A DNA stretch of 64,000 bases from an uncultured Tateyamaria sp. (GTDB lineage: Bacteria > Pseudomonadota > Alphaproteobacteria > Rhodobacterales > Rhodobacteraceae): the NCBI RefSeq assembly GCF_947503415.1, contig NZ_CANNDS010000003.1, positions 1 to 64,000 on the forward strand, written 5' to 3'. The notes beneath the pieces were generated by a model that had not been told where the DNA came from, ran no database searches, and worked only from the letters and a program-made list of their open reading frames with translations. Below are positions 44,441 through 53,435 of this stretch, in pieces (position 1 is the stretch's first letter; every line of letters starts with the position of its first letter). The translations under genes and the position numbers were made by a program.

Positions 44441-46461
44441 TTCGGCAACATCCCCTGACCCGGGTTCCACTGGAACCGCGTTTCCATGTTGTCCGCATGC
44501 TGCATTTCCACAAACACGTCGCCTTGGGGGGAGGGCATGCGCACGACAAAGCCCATACGTTCCCAAACCGTGATCATATTGGTGATGCCATCCCAGTAAC
44601 TTGAATTGGCATGATATCCGATCCCCGCGACCCCCCGTGACCAGTTGACACGGTTGGCAAAGAACTTTTCGCGCTCTTCCTCTGTCAGATTTTCATCAAG
44701 GCCTGCCATGTAAAACGGTTCAGGCAAGACATCGATGGGCAGCAGGGCGGGCCACCATACTGCGATGGGATAGTTCTGTTGCATCAACACCTGTTGGCAA
44801 CTGAACGCATCGCATTGCCACGGAAGCCCCATCCATCTCGTCAAATCACCTGCCATCTGCGGGCCGAGGGGCGGCGGCGTGTCCTCGAACCCGGCAAACG
44901 CAACCTCAGGTGTCAAAAGGCGCCCAAGGTTCTGGTTCAGGCTTGGCCGGGCACCATGCGCAATGCGAAACGGCTCTGCCGTTTCGTCGTAATTGCGCGC
45001 ATACATTTCCTTGATGCGCAGGTAATAGGTCAGCTCGACACCGGGGTGAAAGGCACCACCTGAACACGGCTCAAGCGCGGCTTGGGTCAAGGCACCCGGT
45101 TGCAGCTCAAGTGGAATATCGTCGAATGTCTGGTAGTCGGTCACGCCGTCTTCGGCGACTTGACCATTATAGTCATTCACGAATTCACCGGCTGCCCACA
45201 TGCGCAAGTAATCGTATTGCAGCTTTGGGAACTGGAACCACTGCAATGGGCTGCCATCGTAGTTCACCCCGTCGCCCAGCATATACGGAATCTTGAGGCG
45301 CTCTTCGAGATAGGCGCTGTCACTCAGGTTGTAGGGATCGCGGAAGAGATCGAAGATGGACTGACGGAAATCAGCGTTTGACGGATCGGGATCAGCCAGC
45401 CGCGCCACGTAATCAGGGTCGCCCAGGTCTCCGATCGCCATCCATCCTTGACGCAGGTTCGCGGCTTGGGTGACCCACTCCATCAAGGCCACGCGCCGAA
45501 ACGTGGGATAGACGTATTTCATGAACGAAAGTGGCAGCTCTGGCGCGTCAGACCATCCTTCCTGGACATTCATATCTTCGATCACGTCATAAAGGGTGGT
45601 GATCGGCGGGATTTCCGGTGCAAAATTTGGACCGACACACGCCACCCAAGACGGCTCCGCTTCGAACTCCTGATCGCCAACGGTGACCCGCGCGGTCACA
45701 GGCCCATCGCACCAATCGTCATGCCAGGCGTTGTTGTCGGCAAAGCTGGTGATTGGCGCATCGCTGGGGGAGTTGGAAACTCCATCTGGCGGGACCACCA
45801 GTAAACGGCCGGCGTCGTCCGTTCTGAGCTGCCCAAGGTCAACCGAAATTGCATCGGGTTGCCCGCCCCAAAAGGTGCCTTCGAATTGATATGCGGGATC
45901 ACCACCCGACTGATTGACCTCAAGTCCCGAAATCTGCAGTGCGCCGCCGTCGATGATCAGGTTCTCTTCCCGATCCGCATTTGACACGAAGTACTGGTTG
46001 CGTTTCTGCGAAGGCAATCCCGGTGCAAGCGGCCCGTTGTCCAACGGATTGTTGAACCCGTACCAATTGGCTTTTGTGTTGGCGAGATGAACGCCCCAAG
46101 TGATGCTGTCGCCGGTCACCTCACCGATGATCTGGTCATCTGCGTCAAAGGCGTACACGCGGAATCGCTGCACCTGCTTTTTGATCTTTTCCGAACCGTC
46201 CTTGAACGTGCCATCGTCCGGTTGCGGCGGCAGTCCGGGTACCTCGGGTGCGTAGAACCATTTTGGCGAACCACCAACTCTGCAAATCCCGAGCGCTGGG
46301 TAAATGCGCACTTTGGCCACCGCCGCGCCGGACGGCGCCACATCATAGACATTCTGGGTAGAGACGTTGGCGCGTGCAGGCCAAGGCGCACCGGCAATCA
46401 ACGCGGCGCTGGATGCCATCCCAAGAAATTGACGGCGTGAAGCTAATGGCTGGTCTGGCAT
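44437..46461 (-). CDS. lodA: LodA-like CTQ-type oxidoreductase with Tat signal
   Basis: 674 residues. The N-terminus LASRRQFLGMASSAALIAG is a twin-arginine signal, so the protein is exported folded. LodA-family text: YPALGICRVGGSPKWFYAPE, EPCSGGAFHPGVELTYYLR, RWMGLPWQCDAFSC and VWWPALLPIDVLP. The cysteines Cys550/Cys555 and tryptophans Trp569/Trp570 are candidates for the cysteine tryptophylquinone pair; I cannot choose between them by eye. Known LodA/GoxA enzymes oxidise lysine or glycine with O2. Here the adjacent multihaem cytochrome suggests a dehydrogenase instead. AAGGACG precedes the ATG. Confidence 0.82.
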   Translation of the reverse strand: MPDQPLASRRQFLGMASSAALIAGAPWPARANVSTQNVYDVAPSGAAVAKVRIYPALGICRVGGSPKWFYAPEVPGLPPQPDDGTFKDGSEKIKKQVQRFRVYAFDADDQIIGEVTGDSITWGVHLANTKANWYGFNNPLDNGPLAPGLPSQKRNQYFVSNADREENLIIDGGALQISGLEVNQSGGDPAYQFEGTFWGGQPDAISVDLGQLRTDDAGRLLVVPPDGVSNSPSDAPITSFADNNAWHDDWCDGPVTARVTVGDQEFEAEPSWVACVGPNFAPEIPPITTLYDVIEDMNVQEGWSDAPELPLSFMKYVYPTFRRVALMEWVTQAANLRQGWMAIGDLGDPDYVARLADPDPSNADFRQSIFDLFRDPYNLSDSAYLEERLKIPYMLGDGVNYDGSPLQWFQFPKLQYDYLRMWAAGEFVNDYNGQVAEDGVTDYQTFDDIPLELQPGALTQAALEPCSGGAFHPGVELTYYLRIKEMYARNYDETAEPFRIAHGARPSLNQNLGRLLTPEVAFAGFEDTPPPLGPQMAGDLTRWMGLPWQCDAFSCQQVLMQQNYPIAVWWPALLPIDVLPEPFYMAGLDENLTEEEREKFFANRVNWSRGVAGIGYHANSSYWDGITNMITVWERMGFVVRMPSPQGDVFVEMQHADNMETRFQWNPGQGMLPN

Positions 46462-46868
46462 AATACGTCCTTAAAAAATGCGTCGCTGGGTATCAGCGTC
46501 TATGCAAAGACGAAAAAAATCAACCAGGAGGTGTGGGTGTTCACTGGTCAGGCATGGTGATGAGACGGGCCGACACATGATGTTGTGTCGATGGTGTAGG
46601 CAGGTTGAGAGCCAACCTTGTTCACGTAGATTTGGAGTGCAAGGCACGCTTATTGAGTGACCACATTTGAACGCTCTTTCTCTTAGTGGGAGGCACATTC
46701 CGCATCGCAAAGTCAGTATTTGGCCTGCAAAAATGGCTTGGCAGCTCCGGATGGTCAAAAAAGGTGCGCAGTTATGCTCTACCTGGAAGAACTGCCACAG
46801 TTGTTCCAAGCGCGCCACCCGAGCCGAATGACCAAGCCCACCTAGTTGCGTTCAGACGGAGCGCCCTG
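46462..46868 (-). other. 407-bp intergenic region, probable lodA promoter
   Basis: No gene supported. It holds the 20-bp palindrome described separately and a 6-bp hairpin (AGGTTG / CAACCT, 46601-46617). It separates lodA from the two-component genes, both on the minus strand. Confidence 0.4.
46570..46589. promoter_or_regulatory. 20-bp palindrome upstream of lodA
   Basis: CGACACA and TGTGTCG are perfect inverted 7-mers around TGATGT, about 110 bases before the lodA start. This is the size of a dimer-binding operator. The regulator is unknown. Confidence 0.4.
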
Positions 46869-47261
46869 TCAGGCTGCGGAACAATAGCGATCAATGACGT
46901 CGTTCACTTCCGTCGCCACGATCGGTTTGCGTAGATAACCATTCATTCCCGTCTCGCGGATGGCTTCATCATCGTGGTAGTCGCTGTCGGCAGTGACGGC
47001 GATAATCGGAATGTTCTTGGGCGGATCCGATGCGGTTTCACGGATCGTGCGGGTGGCATCCACGCCGGACATGCGGGGCATGTGGATGTCCATCAACACC
47101 ACGCCGTAGGCACCGGGGTTTGCGCGCAAGATGTCTTCGCATTCCTGACCGTCCTTGGCGACGTCAAAATCGAAGCCCAAAGTGTGAAATATTTCGCCCA
47201 TCATGTAGCGGGTGAAACCGTCGTCTTCGGCAAGAAGCACTTTTTTCGGCAATTGGGTCAT
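46869..47261 (-). CDS. single-domain response regulator
   Basis: 130 residues, receiver domain only: VLLAEDDGFTRYMMGEIF, phosphoacceptor Asp in VVLMDIHMPRMSGVDA, IIAVTAD and YLRKPI. The ATG overlaps the kinase stop (ATGA). No output domain, so it acts by protein contact or in a phosphorelay. Confidence 0.88.
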   Translation of the reverse strand: MTQLPKKVLLAEDDGFTRYMMGEIFHTLGFDFDVAKDGQECEDILRANPGAYGVVLMDIHMPRMSGVDATRTIRETASDPPKNIPIIAVTADSDYHDDEAIRETGMNGYLRKPIVATEVNDVIDRYCSAA

Positions 47262-48724
47262 GCAGTCTTTTCCCCCATATGATGGGCCGGGATGTGCAGA
47301 GTAAATGTCGTATTGTAGCCGCTCAACGGTGACGGGCACTCTGCGAACAGTTCGCCACCCATCAATTTTGCGAGGTCTGCGCTGATCGACAAGCCAAGCC
47401 CTGTACCGCTATGACGCCTTGTCAGGCTGTCGTCAACTTGCGCGAACCTGTCAAAAACGGCGCTCACCTCGTCAGCTGGCAGGCCTGCCCCCGTGTCAGA
47501 CACCGATATCGTCACCATTTCGGGGTCCGTTTGTGGGGCGCAGCCGATGTGGATCAGGATCTTGCCTTCCATGGTGAATTTCGCGGCATTGTCACACAAG
47601 TTGTGCACGATTTGAGTGACACGCTTGTCATCGACATGCAGCGTGGCAGGCACGTCATCGGCGACTTCCACTATGACTTCGATATCCTTGTCATACCGCT
47701 GCACGGCACCTTCGGCGGTTTCGCCCCACTGGTCCGCAAGCTTTCTCGTATCGATATGGTGCCGGGTCAGCTTCACCGCATTTGCTTCGATACGAGACAC
47801 CTCCAAAACATTGGTCAGTTGGCTCAGCATGACCTTCGCGGCTTCGAGCCCGGTAGAAGCCTGCTTTTTCTGCCGTTCCGGGACGTCAGACATTTCGATC
47901 AACTGGAACAGGCCCATCATCGCATTGAGCGGTGTTCTGATCTCGTGACTCATGTTTGCAAGGAACCGCTTGCGCGCCAGTGACGCGGTCAACGCTTCTT
48001 GCTCCGCGACTTTGCGCTGTGCGACCTCGCGCTCAAGCGCGTCGATCTGAAGGGCTGATCTAAGGCTCATGTCATTCAACGCCGACACGATTTTGTCGAT
48101 GGCATCCGCGCGATGTGTAGCAGGGCGGTCCAGTTCCAGCCCCAACGGTGCGTTCGGCTCATCAAAGGCTTCTACACGTCTGGCGATCTTGGACAGGTGA
48201 CGCGTCACAAGCCTGTAGTAGAAAACAAGCAGCGCAATGGCGACCAGATATGCCTTGATCAAATTCGTTGCGACCAGCGTCAGAAACTGTGCCCACAGGC
48301 TTGCCCAGATCGTGTCGAGCGACAAGTATATCGTGAGCGACCCAATCAGGTCCTCGTCCCCATCAACCTGATGCACGAGTTCGAAGTTCGTCTTCCGCTC
48401 TTTGTATTCGCTGTCTCCGAATTCAAATACATGCCCGGTGGATGAATTCAAAAGCACGTGGGCAACGGCAGGGTCGGACTGAATACCGCGCAGGATGATA
48501 TCGACCTGTTCGAAATCAAACTGCCAGAGCGCATTCTGGAGTGGTTCCAATGCAGTTGCACTGACGCGGTCCACGACCTGAAATGCTGTTCCAACCTGCC
48601 GTTGATAGCTGAGGTAAAGCTGCACACCTGCAGCGACTGCCGAGAACAGCGTGCTGACCAGCAAGGTCACAACAACAAGGCGAAGACCAAGCCTGTCGCG
48701 CAGGGCAGTGCGGACAAATGTCAT
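47258..48724 (-). CDS. membrane sensor histidine kinase
   Basis: 488 residues: membrane helix at about 15-37, periplasmic region to about 155, second helix, then HisKA (ANMSHEIRTPLNAMMGLF) and HATPase (NLCDNAAKFTMEG, DTGAGLPADEV, GTGLGLSISADLAKLMGG). No attached receiver. It follows the binding-protein gene by three bases and overlaps the receiver gene, so the three products form one signalling chain. Confidence 0.9.
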   Translation of the reverse strand: MTFVRTALRDRLGLRLVVVTLLVSTLFSAVAAGVQLYLSYQRQVGTAFQVVDRVSATALEPLQNALWQFDFEQVDIILRGIQSDPAVAHVLLNSSTGHVFEFGDSEYKERKTNFELVHQVDGDEDLIGSLTIYLSLDTIWASLWAQFLTLVATNLIKAYLVAIALLVFYYRLVTRHLSKIARRVEAFDEPNAPLGLELDRPATHRADAIDKIVSALNDMSLRSALQIDALEREVAQRKVAEQEALTASLARKRFLANMSHEIRTPLNAMMGLFQLIEMSDVPERQKKQASTGLEAAKVMLSQLTNVLEVSRIEANAVKLTRHHIDTRKLADQWGETAEGAVQRYDKDIEVIVEVADDVPATLHVDDKRVTQIVHNLCDNAAKFTMEGKILIHIGCAPQTDPEMVTISVSDTGAGLPADEVSAVFDRFAQVDDSLTRRHSGTGLGLSISADLAKLMGGELFAECPSPLSGYNTTFTLHIPAHHMGEKTA

Positions 48725-48727
48725 GCG

Positions 48728-49474
48728 CTACGGTTTAACATGCTGAGCGAGGATTTCCGCGAGCGATCCATCCGACCGCATTTCCCGCAGCGTTGCATTA
48801 AAATCATCGAGCGTCTGCTCGAGGTTGGGAAAGTCCGTTCGCATTGCCATGTGAATGTCTTGCGATGTCAGAACACCCGGCACAAACTCAAGCCGACCAG
48901 ACAGATCCGGGTCAAGCGTATCGGTTGCATAGTTGACGACATCAACACTATCGAGCGTCAGATCGGCTCGCTCGAATGCGACCATCCGAAGGGCTTGCAG
49001 GGTCGTTGTGACGGTCACTTTATTCAAATAGTCCGCCCGGTCAAATTCATCTTCGTAGAGAAACCCGTCACCGACGGCGATACTGTACGGCTGCAACTCG
49101 GAAACGCTTGTAAAGACGTGGTCGCCACCAACACGCTGAACAAGCTGCACATTGGTGGTGTAAAAAGGGTCTCCGTAATCCAGAAACTCCGTCAGGCTGG
49201 GATCGTAAAAGAGACTTCCAACGACATCGAATTCACTGCGCCGCGCACCATCCATGATCCGCGCCCACGGCAGTACATCGCTTTCGACAGCATAGCCCGC
49301 CCGCTCGAATACTGCGGAAATGACGTGAATGGACAGCCCGTTGTTCGGCAGGTCGACCCCTGAAAAGGGGGGCCACTCATCGGCCACAACACGAATGGTC
49401 GGCTTGTCATCGCTCGCATGCACTGACGTGGCGAACAGCACCGCCAGCATGACCAAGTGAAGCAATGTTTTCAT
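48728..49474 (-). CDS. family 3 periplasmic solute-binding protein, likely sensor partner of the kinase
   Basis: 248 residues from MKTLLHLVMLAVLFATSVHA (signal peptide). Fold marks are TIRVVADEWPPFSG, RAGYAVESDVLPWARIMDGA and FDVVGSLFYDPSLTEFLDYG. No permease genes are near, but the kinase gene starts three bases after its stop, so I read it as the ligand-binding input of the kinase. The GAGGAG site and normal length support this start. Confidence 0.82.
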   Translation of the reverse strand: MKTLLHLVMLAVLFATSVHASDDKPTIRVVADEWPPFSGVDLPNNGLSIHVISAVFERAGYAVESDVLPWARIMDGARRSEFDVVGSLFYDPSLTEFLDYGDPFYTTNVQLVQRVGGDHVFTSVSELQPYSIAVGDGFLYEDEFDRADYLNKVTVTTTLQALRMVAFERADLTLDSVDVVNYATDTLDPDLSGRLEFVPGVLTSQDIHMAMRTDFPNLEQTLDDFNATLREMRSDGSLAEILAQHVKP

Positions 49475-49912
49475 ATTATCTCCTCGGTCCTTGAACCGTT
49501 TGTCGTATCTTGATGCGCCATGGCGGACGCAAACGCGGTATTTCAATCACCGGGTGTATAAGCTGTAAGTGCATGGGCATCAAAAACAAATCACGCGAGA
49601 GCTCGACAGGGTTTCTCAACAGTCTCAAAATCCGCGACCTTCACCAAAAGCAAGCGATAACATCCTCCGTTTTGTTTCGCCCTCACGTACGGACATATGC
49701 CAGATGTCACACAGACTGGTTAAAGGATTGTATACCTGCATATCTGCACCTGAAGTGGCCGTGTCCCCATGTCCGGCGCGTGAGTTATCAAGTCATCCAG
49801 CCAACCAAACGAGGGGTGCGAACCTCTTGTGCTTGCGTCCCGAACGGCGACGCGGGCTTGCGCGCCACATCGAAACATGCGGACCTGCGCGCAAGATATC
49901 AGGAGAGCAACG
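49475..49912. other. 438-bp divergent intergenic region
   Basis: Lies between the minus-strand binding-protein gene and the plus-strand decarboxylase-family gene. Open frames here have no ribosome site or familiar content. Promoters in both directions are expected, but no clear motif was found. Confidence 0.35.
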
Positions 49913-50293
49913 ATGAGCACCTTTGACGAAGATCTGTTTCTGAAAGGTCTGGAACAGCGCAAGGCCACTTTGGGGGCAGAGTATGTGGAAAAGAACCTTG
50001 CGGCAGCGGATGACTTCTCGCGGCCGTTCCAAGAGGCAATGACCGCATGGTGCTGGGGCTTCGGCTGGGGTGATGACGTGATCGATGCCAAGACGCGATC
50101 AATGATGAACCTCGCCATGATCGGCGCGCTGGGCAAGATGAGCGAGTGGGAAATCCACTGCCGCGGGGCCATCACGAACGGTGTCAGCCGCGAGGAAATT
50201 CGTGCGATCATCCACGTGGTTGCGATCTATTGCGGCGTGCCGCAGGGGCTGGAATGTTTTCGTGTCGCCCGGCGGGTTCTGGACGAAGAGTGA
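49913..50293 (+). CDS. carboxymuconolactone decarboxylase family protein
   Basis: 126 residues from ATG 49913 with AGGAGAG upstream. PcaC/AhpD-like all-helical fold: WGDDVIDAKTRSMMNLAMIG, EWEIHCRGAITNGVSREEI and VVAIYCGVPQGLECFRVARR. It is close in form to 4-carboxymuconolactone decarboxylase of the protocatechuate pathway, but no other pca gene is seen, so the substrate is open. Confidence 0.8.
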   Translation: MSTFDEDLFLKGLEQRKATLGAEYVEKNLAAADDFSRPFQEAMTAWCWGFGWGDDVIDAKTRSMMNLAMIGALGKMSEWEIHCRGAITNGVSREEIRAIIHVVAIYCGVPQGLECFRVARRVLDEE

Positions 50294-50448
50294 TCGTTTG
50301 CCTTGTTGAACAGCCACCGAAAGCCGTGACATCCAACTGATCGTATGGGCGGGACGCTGCGTCCGCTCACAGTTGGCCAGCAACCGTCCCAAAGGGCTTT
50401 GGAGCCGATCTTCTGCTTTAGTGCGCTGATTTTAAATAACAAATGTCT

Positions 50449-50492
50449 ACTAACTTTTTAGTTTGACAGAAAATTTACTTTGAGCCTATCGT
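50449..50492 (+). promoter_or_regulatory. probable promoter of the glycerol transporter operon
   Basis: TTGACA (50463-50468) and TATCGT (50487-50492) are 18 bases apart, a fair sigma-70 type promoter about 50 bases before the ATG. A small dyad, ACTAA-cttt-TTAGT (50449-50462), abuts the -35 box and could be an operator. Confidence 0.5.
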
Positions 50493-50542
50493 AAGCCAAG
50501 TCGGCAAAAACCGGCTCAACTAAAAATTTGGGAGGACACAAG

Positions 50543-52276
50543 ATGCGCAAGTATCTTCTCTCCGCGACGGCTGTTGCTGCAGTCATTGCGGGGCATGGAA
50601 CTGCTTTTGCCGATACGGCAGCAGCCCAGAAATGGATTGACCAGGAATTCCAGCCATCCACGCTTTCGAAAGAAGAGCAGATGTCTGAAATGGAGTGGTT
50701 CATCGGCGCGGCCGAGCCATTCTCGGGCATGGAAATCAACGTGCTGTCCGAGGGCATTCCGACCCACGGCTACGAATCCGAAGTGCTGACCAAGGCGTTC
50801 GAGGAAATCACTGGGATCAAGGTGAACCACCAGATCCTTGGCGAAGGTGAGGTTGTGCAGGCTGTGCAAACACAGATGCAGACCCAGCGGAATCTTTATG
50901 ATGGTTATGTCAACGACTCTGACCTGATCGGCACGCACTCACGCCTGCAACTGGCCTACAACCTGACCGAACAGATGGCGGGGGATTGGGCAAGCACGAC
51001 AAGCCCGACGCTTGACCTTGATGACTTCATGGGCATCCAGTTCACCACTGGCCCCGATGGCAACCTGTACCAGCTGCCAGACCAGCAGTTTGCGAACCTC
51101 TACTGGTTCCGCAAGGACTGGTTCGATGACGAAGACAACAAAGCCGCGTTCCAAGCCAAATACGGCTACGAACTGGGCGTCCCGGTCAACTGGTCCGCGT
51201 ACGAGGACATCGCAGAGTTCTTCTCGAACGACGTCAAGGAAATCGACGGCGTCGCGATCTATGGTCACATGGATTACGGCAAGCGCGCGCCCGACCTTGG
51301 TTGGCGTATGACCGACGCGTGGCTGTCCATGGCAGGCACCGGGTCAGTGGGCGAGCCAAACGGTATCCCAATCGATGAATGGGGCATCCGCATGGAAGCC
51401 GGCTCGTGCAATCCGGCGGGTGCAAGCGTCACCCGTGGCGGTGCGGCCAACGGTCCGGCGGCGGTCTATGCGATCCGCAAATGGGATGAATGGCTGCGGA
51501 ACTACGCACCACCCGGCGCGGCATCCTATGACTTCTACCAGTCGCTGCCCGCATTGGCGCAAGGCAACGTGGCCCAGCAGATCTTCTGGTACACCGCCTT
51601 CACCGCCGACATGGTCAAGCCGAAGTCCGAAGGCAACAACACCGTGGACGATGATGGCAACCCATTGTGGCGGATGGCCCCCAGCCCGCACGGCCCATAC
51701 TGGACCGAAGGGCAGAAGGTTGGCTATCAGGATGTGGGGTCCTGGACCTTCCTGAAATCCACACCGTCCGAACGTGCGCAGGCCGCATGGCTCTATGCTC
51801 AGTTCGTGACGTCCAAGACCGTCGATGTGAAGAAGTCCCATGTGGGTTTGACCTTCATCCGCGACAGTTCGGTCAACCACGAAAGCTTCACCGAACGCGC
51901 ACCCAAACTGGGTGGTCTGGTCGAGTTCTATCGCTCGCCTGACCGCGTGGCATGGTCGCCAACCGGCATCAACGTGCCCGATTATCCCAAGCTGGCCCAA
52001 ATCTGGTGGCAGCAAATCGGTGACGTGAACTCCGGTGCCTTCACACCTCAGCAAGCGATGGACCGTCTGGCCGAGGAAATGGACATCACCATGGCCCGGA
52101 TGCAGCAGGCGGACGAAGCGGCTGGTGTCTATGGCGGATGTGGCCCTCGTTTGAACGACGAACAGGACGCGGAATTCTGGTTCGCCAATGGCGGTGCCAA
52201 GCCCAAGCTGGAGAACGAGAAGCCTCAGGGCGAGACCGTCAACTACGACGATCTCGTGGCCCGCTGGCAGAACTAA
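50543..52276 (+). CDS. glpV: ABC transporter substrate-binding protein, glycerol type (GlpV)
   Basis: 577 residues, signal peptide ending GTAFADT. It is unusually long for a binding protein; family text includes MEINVLSEGIPTHGYESEVL, TTGPDGNLYQLPDQQF and NLYWFRKDWF. Followed by two ATPases, two permeases and a DUF2160 membrane protein, the exact component set of the rhizobial glycerol importer GlpSTPQUV. Here the binding protein comes first. No glpD or glpR is adjacent, so the glycerol assignment rests on homology. GGGAGGA lies before the ATG. Confidence 0.78.
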   Translation: MRKYLLSATAVAAVIAGHGTAFADTAAAQKWIDQEFQPSTLSKEEQMSEMEWFIGAAEPFSGMEINVLSEGIPTHGYESEVLTKAFEEITGIKVNHQILGEGEVVQAVQTQMQTQRNLYDGYVNDSDLIGTHSRLQLAYNLTEQMAGDWASTTSPTLDLDDFMGIQFTTGPDGNLYQLPDQQFANLYWFRKDWFDDEDNKAAFQAKYGYELGVPVNWSAYEDIAEFFSNDVKEIDGVAIYGHMDYGKRAPDLGWRMTDAWLSMAGTGSVGEPNGIPIDEWGIRMEAGSCNPAGASVTRGGAANGPAAVYAIRKWDEWLRNYAPPGAASYDFYQSLPALAQGNVAQQIFWYTAFTADMVKPKSEGNNTVDDDGNPLWRMAPSPHGPYWTEGQKVGYQDVGSWTFLKSTPSERAQAAWLYAQFVTSKTVDVKKSHVGLTFIRDSSVNHESFTERAPKLGGLVEFYRSPDRVAWSPTGINVPDYPKLAQIWWQQIGDVNSGAFTPQQAMDRLAEEMDITMARMQQADEAAGVYGGCGPRLNDEQDAEFWFANGGAKPKLENEKPQGETVNYDDLVARWQN

Positions 52277-52283
52277 ACTCCCA

Positions 52284-52348
52284 GTCAGCCCGCGCGGTGA
52301 GTGCGTGTGGGCTGACAGTGGCCGGGGCCCTACAGGTGCCCCGGCTTT
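52284..52348 (+). other. tandem stem-loops after glpV
   Basis: GTCAGCCC / GGGCTGAC (52284-52316) and GCCGGGGC / GCCCCGGC (52321-52344) followed by TTTCT. Such structures after a binding-protein gene commonly stabilise its message and lower downstream expression, giving excess binding protein. Confidence 0.65.
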
Positions 52349-52370
52349 CTACGGAAACTGGATACAACCC

Positions 52371-53435
52371 ATGACAATCGAGCTGAAATCGGCCAGCAAG
52401 GTGATCCGCGGGGTCACACATATCAAGCCGACCTCACTGGTGCTGGAGACGGGGCATTTCAACGTCCTGCTTGGCCAGACCGGATCGGGCAAGACATCCC
52501 TGATCAAGCTGATGGCGGGCCTTGATCCGCTGGCGTCAGGCGAGATCTGGATGGACGGGCAGAACGTGTCGCGCCTGTCCACGCAGAAACGCAACGTCAG
52601 CCTCGTGCACCAGTTCTTTGTGAATTATCCGCAGATGACGGTCTACGACAACATCGCCTCCCCCTTGCGGGTTGCAGGCATGGCGAAGTCCGAAATTCAG
52701 GGCCGGGTGGAGGAAGCGGCGGACATCCTGCAACTGCGCCCGATGCTGAACCGCCGCCCGCAGGAATTGTCGGGCGGGCAGCAACAGCGCTGCGCTTTGG
52801 CGCGCGCGATCGCCAAGGAAAGCCGCGCTGTCTTTCTGGACGAGCCGCTCGCGAACCTCGACTACAAGCTGCGCGAAGAATTGCGCGAGCAACTGCCAGA
52901 ACTTTTTGCAGGGCGGGGGGCGGTTGTGGTCTACGCCACGTCCGAACCGGAAGAGGCGTTGTTACTGGGCGGCAAGACCGCATTGATGGACGACGGGGTG
53001 GTCACGCAGTACGGCACCACGGCGCAGATTTATCGCAAGCCCGAGAATCTCACCGCAGCACGTGTCTTTTCGGACCCGCCGATCAATGCGGCGCGGATGT
53101 CCAAGGTTGGTGACACCGCGACCCTCGATACAGGGGCAAGTTGGACCGTGTCGGGCGCTGCGGCGGGTCTGCCGGATGGGGCCTATACCCTTGCCATTCG
53201 TCCCCACCACGTGACACCTGTCCCCGCGGGGACAGATTATGTTAAATTATCTGGTAAGGTTTTGGTAACCGAATTGTCCGGGTCCGAGTCCAGTGCCCAC
53301 TTTCAATTGGGCGACGATGGCTGGGTGTCTTTGGCCCATGGCGTGCATCCCTACGAGGTGGGTGAGGCGCATGAGTTTTACATGGATGCGTCCCACGCCT
53401 TCTATTTCACGCAAGACGGAAAGTTGGTGGCGTAA
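52371..53435 (+). CDS. glpS: glycerol-type ABC transporter ATPase GlpS
   Basis: 354 residues. Walker A GQTGSGKTS, signature LSGGQQQR, Walker B AVFLDEPLANLDYK, C-terminal regulatory (TOBE-like) domain. The start at 52371 is chosen over a longer frame because it gives MTIELKSASKVIRG, the normal ATPase N-terminus. TAATG overlap with glpT. Confidence 0.83.
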   Translation: MTIELKSASKVIRGVTHIKPTSLVLETGHFNVLLGQTGSGKTSLIKLMAGLDPLASGEIWMDGQNVSRLSTQKRNVSLVHQFFVNYPQMTVYDNIASPLRVAGMAKSEIQGRVEEAADILQLRPMLNRRPQELSGGQQQRCALARAIAKESRAVFLDEPLANLDYKLREELREQLPELFAGRGAVVVYATSEPEEALLLGGKTALMDDGVVTQYGTTAQIYRKPENLTAARVFSDPPINAARMSKVGDTATLDTGASWTVSGAAAGLPDGAYTLAIRPHHVTPVPAGTDYVKLSGKVLVTELSGSESSAHFQLGDDGWVSLAHGVHPYEVGEAHEFYMDASHAFYFTQDGKLVA

